Positions 1 to 7,975 of a stretch of DNA of 64,000 bases are shown one piece after another (positions within the stretch are counted from its first letter, which is position 1; the number at the start of each line of letters is the position of its first letter). Below the pieces are notes generated by a model. That model was not told the DNA's origin. It ran no database searches and worked only from the letters and a program-made list of their open reading frames with translations. Position numbers and translations under genes: made by a program. This DNA comes from an uncultured Coprococcus sp. (GTDB taxonomy: Bacteria > Bacillota > Clostridia > Lachnospirales > Lachnospiraceae), in assembly GCA_934247115.1 (NCBI GenBank), contig CAKQIY010000009.1, positions 7,393-71,392 of the forward strand, in the 5' to 3' direction.

Positions 1-374
1 TAGACGGAATGCTTTATCTTCACCAGAATGGTCTTGAGGGAATGGGACAGATAGTAGATATAAGCACTTCAGATGATATGGATAGCGGTGTATTCAAATT
101 CTATCTCGGGGAGCAGGGCCTGACATCACTTGATATATTTGGAAATGCAAGGTCGTGGATGTCAAGTGAGGCATACCAGAGCTTTGGAGGATATAGAGAG
201 GGCGCGGCTATCCCTCAGACTGAACATGAGCATACAGGCAGTTCAGATATATATTATGGCGATGAGGAGCCAAGAGTTATAAATAAGATAGTGTATTGCC
301 ACAAGGATGGAACCGAGGTTGCTACTCTCTGGGAGGAGAACCGGAATCTGCCAATCCTGAACAGTGAAAAATAG
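1..374 (+). CDS. C-terminal end of a hypothetical protein (cut by window edge)
   Basis: The reading frame is open from base 3 and runs to a TAG at 372-374, so the true start lies left of the window. About 123 residues are visible. The piece is hydrophilic and acidic, with the stretch EHEHTGSSDIYYGDEEP and a C-terminal part KIVYCHKDGTEVATLWEEN. It has no membrane segment and no motif I recognise. A methionine at base 9 is in frame but has no ribosome binding site visible, so it is probably internal. Function unknown. Confidence 0.6.
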   Translation, partial: DGMLYLHQNGLEGMGQIVDISTSDDMDSGVFKFYLGEQGLTSLDIFGNARSWMSSEAYQSFGGYREGAAIPQTEHEHTGSSDIYYGDEEPRVINKIVYCHKDGTEVATLWEENRNLPILNSEK

Positions 375-535
375 AATGTGTATGCCATATAAAACTTACA
401 TTACAAATAATTAAAGTAAAACCAATCTTTTTTTGCCGTTTAATTGAATGATCCATGATATACTAGAATTGTACGTGAAGTTCATGCTGTATTTAAAGGG
501 GTGTTGCCCCAGTTATGAAAAGGATAGTAAGCTAA

Positions 536-1561
536 ATGGGAAATAAGAAAAAGATGGTGTTCAACGTATTGTTCCTCGTTCTCATATTTGCCGGAACGAT
601 ATACGGAGTGTTTCACGGCGAGGATATAGGACAGATATCTGATATACTTCAGACGGTGAATCCTTGGTGGCTCATACCGGGAGTGGTATGTGTCGTGGTA
701 TTTATATGGGGGGAATCAATTATCATTCATTATATGATGAGGAATCTGGGAGTGAAGGTAGGCAGGGGAACCTGTTTCCTGTTCTCGTCGGTTGGATTCT
801 TCTTCAGCTGTATCACGCCATCTGCATCAGGTGGACAGCCGGCTCAGATATATTATATGAAGAAAAAGAAGATACCAATCCCGGTGTCCACACAGGTGCT
901 GCTCATAGTGACGATCACTTACAAGCTGGTGCTGGTACTTCTGGGACTTGGAATAGCTATATTTGGACAGAGTTTTATACATACATATATAGATGATGTG
1001 CAGTGGGTATTTTATCTTGGACTTGTGCTGAACGTTGTGTGCGTGGCTGGAATGGTACTGTTCGCATTTCACCCGTCGCTTGCGAAGGCATTTGTGGTGA
1101 ATGGCAGCAGACTTCTTGAGAAGATGAGATTCTTAAGACACAAGAAGTCCCGTGAGGAAAAGCTTGCGGCATCAATGGAAAAGTACAACCAGACTGCGGA
1201 TTACATGGTAGGACATTTCGGGATGCTGGTGGTAGTGTTCATTATAACAGTTGTGCAAAGATTCTCACTATTTGCAGCTACATGGTTTGTGTACAAGGCA
1301 TTTGGACTTTCAGGATCATCAGCATGGCTTATAATTCTCATGCAGGGTGCCATAGCAGTTGCGGTCGATATGCTGCCTCTTCCGGGCGGTATGGGAATCA
1401 GTGAAAAACTCTTCATGGAGATGTTCCTGCCGATATTTGGCAGCACATTGCTCCTGCCGGGCATGATACTCAGCAGAGGGCTGGGATACTATACTGAGCT
1501 GATAATCAGTGCAATATTTACAGTGGTGGCAAGCTTTGTGATAGGAAGGAGATCTGAATGA
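536..1561 (+). CDS. Flippase-like membrane protein (lysylphosphatidylglycerol synthase TM-region family, UPF0104)
   Basis: A 341-residue integral membrane protein with about eight hydrophobic segments. It matches the membrane domain shared by MprF and AglD-type proteins: an early basic start, the block SCITPSASGGQPAQIYYM around residues 92-109, and the glycine-rich block LPLPGGMGISEKLF near residues 282-295. Both blocks are hallmark sites of this family. Members move or modify lipids at the cytoplasmic membrane; the substrate here is not deducible. The ribosome binding site is loose (AAAGGA about 12 bases upstream). The stop overlaps the start of the next small gene by four bases (ATGA), which implies translational coupling. 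Confidence 0.8.
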   Translation: MGNKKKMVFNVLFLVLIFAGTIYGVFHGEDIGQISDILQTVNPWWLIPGVVCVVVFIWGESIIIHYMMRNLGVKVGRGTCFLFSSVGFFFSCITPSASGGQPAQIYYMKKKKIPIPVSTQVLLIVTITYKLVLVLLGLGIAIFGQSFIHTYIDDVQWVFYLGLVLNVVCVAGMVLFAFHPSLAKAFVVNGSRLLEKMRFLRHKKSREEKLAASMEKYNQTADYMVGHFGMLVVVFIITVVQRFSLFAATWFVYKAFGLSGSSAWLIILMQGAIAVAVDMLPLPGGMGISEKLFMEMFLPIFGSTLLLPGMILSRGLGYYTELIISAIFTVVASFVIGRRSE

Positions 1562-1854
1562 AACCGAGATCAGAGATGAGCATGGAACTATATGATATGA
1601 TGCTTGACCGGGGGTATCCGGAGGAATTTTGTGACCTTATAACAAAGAATCTTAACACCGACTTCACTGCCGGTAGAATGATAGGATACCTGTCGCATTA
1701 CCAGGAACTGCCGCTTGAGGAAATCGTGGATGAGATGCTGTCCATCCTCACAGATAGAAACAGGATCATGCAGAAGAAAAAACTTGAGAGCAATAATGCC
1801 GAGTGGAACCGGTTTCTGGAGGAAGGCTTCGGATTGGATGAAAACGATGAATGA
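1558..1854 (+). CDS. Small hypothetical protein coupled to the flippase-like gene
   Basis: A 98-residue soluble, acidic, helix-rich protein (MKPRSEMSMELYDMMLDRGY at the start). It contains no cysteine pairs, membrane segment or catalytic motif I can name. Its start codon overlaps the stop of the upstream membrane protein (ATGA) and lies just after an AGGAGA ribosome binding site within that gene, so the two are co-translated. It is likely a conserved Lachnospiraceae accessory protein; the context suggests a link to the membrane protein but gives no mechanism. Confidence 0.7.
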   Translation: MKPRSEMSMELYDMMLDRGYPEEFCDLITKNLNTDFTAGRMIGYLSHYQELPLEEIVDEMLSILTDRNRIMQKKKLESNNAEWNRFLEEGFGLDENDE

Positions 1855-1885
1855 TCTTCTTGGAACGACCGATGATATAAATAAG

Positions 1886-1950
1886 AAAAAGCAGTCTGTG
1901 GACATCGCCAGTGTTATACATGGTGATGATCCGTCAGGCTGCTTTTATAT
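1886..1950. terminator. Bidirectional terminator between convergent genes
   Basis: AAAGCAGTCTG (1888-1898) pairs with CAGGCTGCTTT (1935-1945) through one G-U pair, and an inner CATCGCCA/TGGTGATG arm extends the stem. T-rich tracts follow on both strands. It serves the small gene ending at 1854 and the symporter gene ending at 1953. Confidence 0.85.
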
Positions 1951-1952
1951 AT

Positions 1953-3275
1953 TTAGCCGATACCTCCGAGCAGGATACCAAGTATCAATACAAGGAGACA
2001 GACAGGACAGTAGATGTATTTGCAGATAGGAACGAACTTCTCCGTGAATTTCTTTTTTCTTCCTGTATTGACCTGCGTCTCGACATATTTTTTGCCGCAT
2101 ACCCAGAAGAACATGATTCCGGCAAGCCCTGCGCCGAGCGGGCAGATGTAGATGGACAGAATATCCATCCAGTCTGACACGATACCCTGTATGCAGATTG
2201 ACACAACAACCGCAAAGGCACCGATGATGGCACATGCGGGTTTTCTGCCAACACCCAGTTTTTCCTGAACAGTTGCAATCGGTGCTTCATACAGATTGAT
2301 GAGTGATGACAGTCCGGCCATAAATACAGCCATGAAGAAGATGATCGCTATGATATATCCGCCGGGCATTGATTTGAACAGACAAGGCAGGAAGATAAAC
2401 AGCAGTCCGGGACCTCCCTGGTTCAGCTGAGCCCCGGCAGTTGCCATGGCAGGTATGATGACCAGTGCAGCAAGCATGGCGGCGATGGTATCGAAGAGTG
2501 CCACTCGTCCGGCAGCTTCCGGAATATCCTCACTGTCGGGAAGGTAGGAGCCATATATCAGAGTACCATTTCCAGCGACAGACAGTGAGAAGAATGCCTG
2601 TCCCAGCGCAAATATCCATGTCTTTGGATCGGCAAGTACCTTTGGCTCAATTCGGAAGATATATTTATATCCTTCTATGGCTCCCGGCTGGCATGCCGCA
2701 TATATGGCAAGGATGATGAATAATACGAAGAATGCAGGCATCAGGATCTTGTTGGCTTTCTCAATACCGTTGCCAACGCCGAACATGAGGATGCCGATTC
2801 CTATGACGAGGGCTATGATCTGCCATACATTATTGCCAAATGCAGATGCCATGCCGCCAAATTCAGCACTGAATCCGTCTATGTCAGCCGGAGACAGCGT
2901 GCTTCCGGTGAAAGCACCGATCATATACTTGAGTATCCATCCCATGACCACGGTGTATCCAATCGCCATTGCAAGGGCACCGAGAACAGGTATTCCGCCA
3001 AGTAACTCTCCAAGTTTTCGTTTGCCTTTTCGTTCCATAGCGATTCCAAATGCGTCGATTGGTCCAGATCTTGTAGCCCGGCCAAAACTCATCTCGCCAA
3101 TAACTCCGGTAAATCCTATCAGTACTACAAATATAAAATAGGGGATGAGATAAGATCCGCCCCCGTACATGGAGACTCTTGTGGGAAACATCCAGATGTT
3201 TCCCATTCCCACGGCAGAGCCGATGCAGGCCAGGATAAAGCCCCATTTGTTGTTAAAAGATTCTCTCTTTTTCAT
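1953..3275 (-). CDS. Sodium-dependent transporter, NSS/SNF family
   Basis: A 440-residue polytopic membrane protein with 11-12 hydrophobic segments. The N-terminus carries the family signature GSAVGMGNIWMFPTR in the first helix, where bacterial NSS proteins such as LeuT and MhsT bind sodium and substrate. The family imports amino acids or amines with sodium; the substrate is not predictable. I place the start at 3275 because GGAGGAATTATAC lies directly before that ATG; a longer frame to 3326 adds 17 atypical residues with no ribosome binding site. It is a single gene facing convergent neighbours. Confidence 0.9.
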   Translation of the reverse strand: MKKRESFNNKWGFILACIGSAVGMGNIWMFPTRVSMYGGGSYLIPYFIFVVLIGFTGVIGEMSFGRATRSGPIDAFGIAMERKGKRKLGELLGGIPVLGALAMAIGYTVVMGWILKYMIGAFTGSTLSPADIDGFSAEFGGMASAFGNNVWQIIALVIGIGILMFGVGNGIEKANKILMPAFFVLFIILAIYAACQPGAIEGYKYIFRIEPKVLADPKTWIFALGQAFFSLSVAGNGTLIYGSYLPDSEDIPEAAGRVALFDTIAAMLAALVIIPAMATAGAQLNQGGPGLLFIFLPCLFKSMPGGYIIAIIFFMAVFMAGLSSLINLYEAPIATVQEKLGVGRKPACAIIGAFAVVVSICIQGIVSDWMDILSIYICPLGAGLAGIMFFWVCGKKYVETQVNTGRKKKFTEKFVPICKYIYCPVCLLVLILGILLGGIG

Positions 3276-3506
3276 GTATAATTCCTCCAAAATGTGTTCG
3301 CCACCGCATTGTCGGACCTCCCTCATAGTCCGTAAATTACGTCAACCTAATTAATATACATGAATATTATTTGAAAGTAAATTAAATAATGCAGACTTAA
3401 CTGAAAACATGATCATAAAACAACAATTCAATTGAAAAATAAGTGCAGGGTGTCGTACAATGTACCAGGAAAAAGATATTTGATTATTATCTGAGAGGTG
3501 AAAAGA

Positions 3507-4031
3507 TTGACAGAGGACAGATATGAACATATAGTACATCCATTTCCTCCACTTTATGATGAGAAATCAAGGATACTTATACTTGGAAGCCTGCCATCGG
3601 TGAAGTCCAGGGAGCAGATGTTTTTCTACGGACATCCTCAGAACAGATTCTGGAAGGTCATCAGCAGAGTGCTTGGCGAGACGCTGCCGGTTACCATAGA
3701 TGAGAAGAAAGCCATGCTGCATGCACATCATATAGCACTGTGGGATGCAATCTACGGTTGTGACATCATAGGTTCAAGCGATAGCAGTATAAAGAATGTT
3801 ACGCCCACGGATCTGTCGAAGATAGTTGAGGCTTCCAAGGTCACAAAAGTGATATGCAACGGCAGAATCTCAGGAAAGTATTATGCGAAGTACCAGCAGA
3901 AGACTCTTGGCATAGAACCTGTGGTGCTTCCATCCACGAGTCCGGCAAATGCGGCATTTTCAGTGGACAAGCTGGTTGATATCTGGGGAGCTGAGATACC
4001 GGATACATGTAGATATATAGACAAAATATAA
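3507..4031 (+). CDS. DNA-deoxyinosine glycosylase (uracil-DNA glycosylase superfamily, family 6)
   Basis: A 174-residue base-excision repair enzyme of the HDG type, which removes hypoxanthine (deaminated adenine) from DNA. Visible signatures are ILGSLPSVKS with FYGHPQNRFW in the N-terminal half, and LPSTSPANA near the C-terminus, equivalent to the UDG motif 2 loop. I choose the TTG at 3507 because GAGAGGTG (3493-3500) sits at ideal distance; a GTG at 3498 lies inside that ribosome binding site. It is monocistronic, and the window also holds the unrelated family 1 enzyme Ung (54504-55178). Confidence 0.88.
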   Translation: MTEDRYEHIVHPFPPLYDEKSRILILGSLPSVKSREQMFFYGHPQNRFWKVISRVLGETLPVTIDEKKAMLHAHHIALWDAIYGCDIIGSSDSSIKNVTPTDLSKIVEASKVTKVICNGRISGKYYAKYQQKTLGIEPVVLPSTSPANAAFSVDKLVDIWGAEIPDTCRYIDKI

Positions 4032-4176
4032 ACGCATGCATAACATTTTCTAAAGCTTTCCAAAGAATGATGTACAACGAGAAAGAATATGTTATCATAG
4101 AGAACGCAGTAGGATGCCGGATATACATCCATGGTGTTCACACAATAGTATAACGAATTAAAAGGAGAGAGAAGAG

Positions 4177-5013
4177 ATGGCATTAAGTTTTATCGAGATA
4201 CTTAAGGTAGTATTCCTTGGTATCGTGGAGGGAATCACAGAGTGGCTCCCCATCAGCAGCACAGGACATATGCTTCTTGTGGATGAATTTATCTCACTGA
4301 ACGCCAGTGATGATTTTAAGGAAATGTTCTTCGTGGTGATACAGCTTGGAGCGATACTTGCGGTCGTGACCATATTCTGGAATAAGATGTGGCCTTTCCA
4401 GCTCAAAGACAAGACACAGTCTGTCATGAAGAAGGATACCTGGAGCATGTGGTTTAAGACAGTTGTTGCATGTATACCTGGAGCGATAGTTACGATATTA
4501 TTTGACGATTACATAGAGGCTCATCTTCACACGGCGGTAGTAATCTCCATAGCCCTGATATTCTATGGAATAGCATTTATTGTGATAGAGAACTGGAACA
4601 AGTCCAGAACACCGAAGGTTGAGACTCTGAATGATATAACATATAAGACAGCATTCCTTATAGGTATGTTTCAGGTGCTCTCCATCATACCGGGTACATC
4701 CCGTTCAGGTGCCACTATCATAGGTGCCCTGCTGATCGGCGTGTCCAGAGTGGCTGCCGCAGAGTTCACATTCTTCCTTGCAGTTCCTGTTATGTTCGGA
4801 CTCAGTGCATTGAAGATGATCAAATTTGGCCTGTCATTTACAAGCGCAGAATTTGCCATACTTATCATAGGTTGTGTCGTTGCATACCTTGTATCCATCG
4901 TGGTCATCAAGTTCCTGATGAGCTATATCAAGAAGCATGACTTCAAGGTATTTGGCTGGTACAGAATAGTGCTTGGTATCATAGTACTTGCATATTTTGC
5001 ATTCTTTGCATAG
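4177..5013 (+). CDS. uppP: Undecaprenyl-diphosphatase UppP (BacA)
   Basis: A 278-residue integral membrane phosphatase that converts undecaprenyl diphosphate to the monophosphate, recycling the lipid carrier for peptidoglycan and conferring bacitracin tolerance. Both catalytic signatures are intact: EGITEWLPISSTGH at residues 18-31 and PGTSRSGATI starting near residue 171. The length is typical of the family. A good AAAGGAGAGA ribosome binding site precedes the ATG. The gene stands alone and ends at a bidirectional terminator. Confidence 0.96.
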   Translation: MALSFIEILKVVFLGIVEGITEWLPISSTGHMLLVDEFISLNASDDFKEMFFVVIQLGAILAVVTIFWNKMWPFQLKDKTQSVMKKDTWSMWFKTVVACIPGAIVTILFDDYIEAHLHTAVVISIALIFYGIAFIVIENWNKSRTPKVETLNDITYKTAFLIGMFQVLSIIPGTSRSGATIIGALLIGVSRVAAAEFTFFLAVPVMFGLSALKMIKFGLSFTSAEFAILIIGCVVAYLVSIVVIKFLMSYIKKHDFKVFGWYRIVLGIIVLAYFAFFA

Positions 5014-5060
5014 AGCTTACAGAATAGAGAATATAGAAGTGAATACAGACACATATTAAT

Positions 5061-5118
5061 AAACACCCCATCGTGTACATGCAATGTGATATGCAGATGA
5101 CATGATGGGGTGTTTTAT
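5061..5118. terminator. Bidirectional terminator between uppP and the ROK kinase
   Basis: AAACACCCCATCGTGT (5061-5076) pairs with ACATGATGGGGTGTTT (5100-5115), a 16-bp stem with one wobble, flanked by A and T tracts so that it can act on both strands. Confidence 0.9.
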
Positions 5119-5142
5119 GTGTATAGATATGTATATTTCAGT

Positions 5143-5997
5143 TTAGAACAGGTTCATGGCTCCGATGATTCCCTGATTGCCTCCGAGCTCTGCAGGGACT
5201 ATATAAGTATCAGGATCCTTGACCTGTGGCATATCAATATAGCCCGAGAGAAGCTCTGTGTAGTATCTGCGTACCATAGGGAAGAGGAAGTCGTTGTCCA
5301 TGACCCCGCCGCCCAGGACGATTCTCTCAACTGAATAGCACATCGTGTAGTTTACAAGCGCTTCGGCTATGTAATATGCTTCAAGATCCCACACTGGTGA
5401 GTCTGCAGGGATCTCCTTGCCCTTCATGCCCGTTCTCCGCTCCAGCATAGGACCGGCAGCCAGACCCTCCGCACAGTTCTGATGGAAACGGCATGTACAA
5501 GGGGTGTCGTCACCATCACGTCTCGGGATAAGTATATGACCGGTCTCAGGGTGCATCATTCCGTGGATCAGATGTCCATCGACTACCACACCTCCGCCGA
5601 TTCCGGTTCCTATGGTCAGGTACATTCCTGAGTGAAGGCCCTTGAGTGCGCCGAATAGAAACTCGCCCCATGCAGCTGCATTTACGTCTGTATCCACAAC
5701 AACCAGGCATTTGAGGGCATCAGTGAATGTCCTGTAGAAATTAAAGCCCTCCCATGCCTTCTTAGGACTCTTGAGAATAGAGCCGTAGGAAGAAGAATTC
5801 TGATTGACATTGGCCGGGCCAAATGTTCCGATTCCGAGTGCAGATATGTCGTGCTTCTTAAAGTAATCTATCATAACAGGTACAGATTGATCAGGTGTAT
5901 CTGTAGGTATCGATATTCTGTCTATGATATTCTTGTTTTCATCGCCTATAGCGCATACCATCTTGGTACCGCCGGCTTCGAGTGCTCCGTAGTACAT
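5143..5997 (-). CDS. ROK-family sugar kinase, fructokinase type
   Basis: A 284-residue cytosolic kinase. It has the N-terminal phosphate loop GALEAGGTKMV, the catalytic-base segment DTDVNAAAWGEF, the adenosine site TIGTGIGGGVVVDG, and the zinc-binding ROK block (GHILIPR followed by CTCRFHQNCAEG). The family phosphorylates hexoses with ATP. The short length and EAGGTK start fit the fructokinase subgroup (ScrK, YdhR, GmuE) rather than glucokinase. AAGGAGG lies just before the start. It is monocistronic, with no sugar transporter nearby to indicate the substrate. Confidence 0.88.
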   Translation of the reverse strand: MYYGALEAGGTKMVCAIGDENKNIIDRISIPTDTPDQSVPVMIDYFKKHDISALGIGTFGPANVNQNSSSYGSILKSPKKAWEGFNFYRTFTDALKCLVVVDTDVNAAAWGEFLFGALKGLHSGMYLTIGTGIGGGVVVDGHLIHGMMHPETGHILIPRRDGDDTPCTCRFHQNCAEGLAAGPMLERRTGMKGKEIPADSPVWDLEAYYIAEALVNYTMCYSVERIVLGGGVMDNDFLFPMVRRYYTELLSGYIDMPQVKDPDTYIVPAELGGNQGIIGAMNLF

Positions 5998-6252
5998 ATT
6001 CCCTCCTTATTATTGCCACAACCAGATGGCGAAAAATCTTCAAAGTTGTATATATTATAATATGTGAACAGGGCCATGTCACGTACAAATGATATAAAGA
6101 AATTAGATCCCGAGGGATAAACGATAATGCAAAACTCTCAAGCGCGCTGATACTCCAGTGGTACCGGTATTATAAATTATCATGCTTTATATTTTGACAA
6201 AAACCCAGCGCTATATTATCTTTAATACAGAATAAACAGGAGATGATCATAT

Positions 6253-7743
6253 ATGTCAGGGGAAAGATCAGTGGATGTTGAAAAATTAAATAATAATGAA
6301 AAAGGCTTTGAACCGGCGCATATCAGAAGTGTGATCTCGCTGGCTCTGTTCAGCTTTGTATTTCTGGGTGTGGAATTCATCTTCGACAGCAGGGCTGCGG
6401 AGTTTGTGGGTGCCAGAAGTGTTCTGATGTATCAGAGCGTGATACTGCTGGCCAGTGCGGTGGGACTATTCATATATGCACTGATTGAGAGATATGTCGG
6501 CAGCAAAATCAAACAGATAATAATTATTTCTTTGAATATAGTGGAGGTTGCCGCGCTCGCAGCGATAATACTGGGTTCAGGCAAATTGATACTGGTATAT
6601 GGAATTATATTCTTTATTATGTGTGGTGTTATGGGAGGACGCGTGTATCACGATGTGAGCCGCGATTATACGGATAGAAAGCATCTTACGGTAATTGTGG
6701 GAATTTCATATGCACTTGGACTGCTTCTGCAGTATATCAATTATAATCTTATAGACAGTGTGATCCTGCGTATGGTTATGTTCTCGCTGGCCATAGTGGC
6801 AAGTGCAGTGATACTTTTTCTGGCCAGAGATGAATATGCAGAAGCGGAAGTGGACACATACATGGTAGATGAGCGAAATAAAACGGATTGCAAAGAAAAA
6901 TGTGACAAAACAACTCCTGGCAGCGGATCTGTGGCTGTGGCATTTGTGGTGGTGGTTCTCCTTATGACATTTATCTTCTCCGCGCTGGATAATGTTGTGA
7001 CTCTTGTACACGCAGAGGGCGGAGCAGATGTGGGGCAATGGCCAAGGTTGTTTCTCGCATTAAGCGGAGTTGCAGCAGGTTTCTTGTTTGATATAAAAGA
7101 TCAGCGCTTTATGAATCAGATGATGTACTGCGTTACGGTGTTGTCGGTCATAGCCATGCTTATCATAGAATTTGGAGGAGCTTTTATCATAGGACTTATA
7201 GTGTTCTATCTTGCAGCCGGATTCTTTGTAGTGTATTTCACGACAGGATTCATAAATGTATCCTATGGAATGCACTGGCCATCGCTTTGGACCGGTGCCG
7301 GAAGGGCAGTCAACAACATTGGTGCGGGTATTGTGGGAATAATATCATATATGCTGATAGATCCACCCGGAATCATGGTTATGAGTGTAGTGGTCATATT
7401 GCTGCTCGTACTTATAAGCATTGCGATATTTGTGCTTGAAAATCTACAGAAGAAACAATATAGACGATATGATGGAGAAAAAGTGATGAAATCAGCGAAA
7501 AACTTTAATGCAAGAGTTGAGGTTGATTTTGAACGCTTTGCAGATACTCATCACCTCACTGGACGTGAGCGGGAGGTGTTGCAGAAGCTGCTTGTATCTG
7601 ATGGCAGTGTACAGGATATAGCAGATGAGCTGTACATATCAAGAGCTTCCATTTACAGACATATATCATCCATGAATGAAAAGACTGGAACAAAGACAAG
7701 GGTAGGCCTTATTCAGTATTATTATGGATGGCATGAGGAATGA
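6253..7743 (+). CDS. LuxR-type regulator fused to a 12-TM membrane domain
   Basis: A 496-residue protein. Residues about 20-420 hold roughly 12 hydrophobic helices resembling an MFS-like bundle, interrupted by a hydrophilic loop near residue 200-220. Residues about 430-495 form a LuxR/FixJ helix-turn-helix with LTGREREVLQKL, the recognition region IADELYISRASIYRHI, and a closing KTGTKTRVGLI. Such proteins are thought to be membrane-embedded transcription regulators that bind DNA in response to a ligand sensed in the membrane. No response-regulator receiver domain is present. No transporter or target operon is adjacent; the divergent ROK kinase and the downstream secreted protein are possible targets. 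AGGAG precedes the start. Confidence 0.85.
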   Translation: MSGERSVDVEKLNNNEKGFEPAHIRSVISLALFSFVFLGVEFIFDSRAAEFVGARSVLMYQSVILLASAVGLFIYALIERYVGSKIKQIIIISLNIVEVAALAAIILGSGKLILVYGIIFFIMCGVMGGRVYHDVSRDYTDRKHLTVIVGISYALGLLLQYINYNLIDSVILRMVMFSLAIVASAVILFLARDEYAEAEVDTYMVDERNKTDCKEKCDKTTPGSGSVAVAFVVVVLLMTFIFSALDNVVTLVHAEGGADVGQWPRLFLALSGVAAGFLFDIKDQRFMNQMMYCVTVLSVIAMLIIEFGGAFIIGLIVFYLAAGFFVVYFTTGFINVSYGMHWPSLWTGAGRAVNNIGAGIVGIISYMLIDPPGIMVMSVVVILLLVLISIAIFVLENLQKKQYRRYDGEKVMKSAKNFNARVEVDFERFADTHHLTGREREVLQKLLVSDGSVQDIADELYISRASIYRHISSMNEKTGTKTRVGLIQYYYGWHEE

Positions 7744-7975
7744 TGATTTAGTTAGAGTTGATTACTAAGGATGTATAAGTGTTCCAGATTGGGAAAACAT
7801 ACATATAGATTTGATAAAAGTGATGATTAAATATAAAATTGAATATATAACGCATATTGAGACATATGTAACGTTATGAAAACGACAGCAGATGATTATA
7901 ATCTATGACATGAAACAACAGGTGAGGTGAGTTACTTGCCTGTAGACGAAGAATATCATAGAAGGGGGAATGACT

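Noticed and set aside
1953..3326. Longer start for the NSS transporter
   Set aside because: GGAGG sits right before the ATG at 3275.
6194..6226. Promoter TTGACA before the LuxR fusion gene
   Set aside because: Possible -10 words are not at 16-18 bases; spacing is 12-14 or 21.
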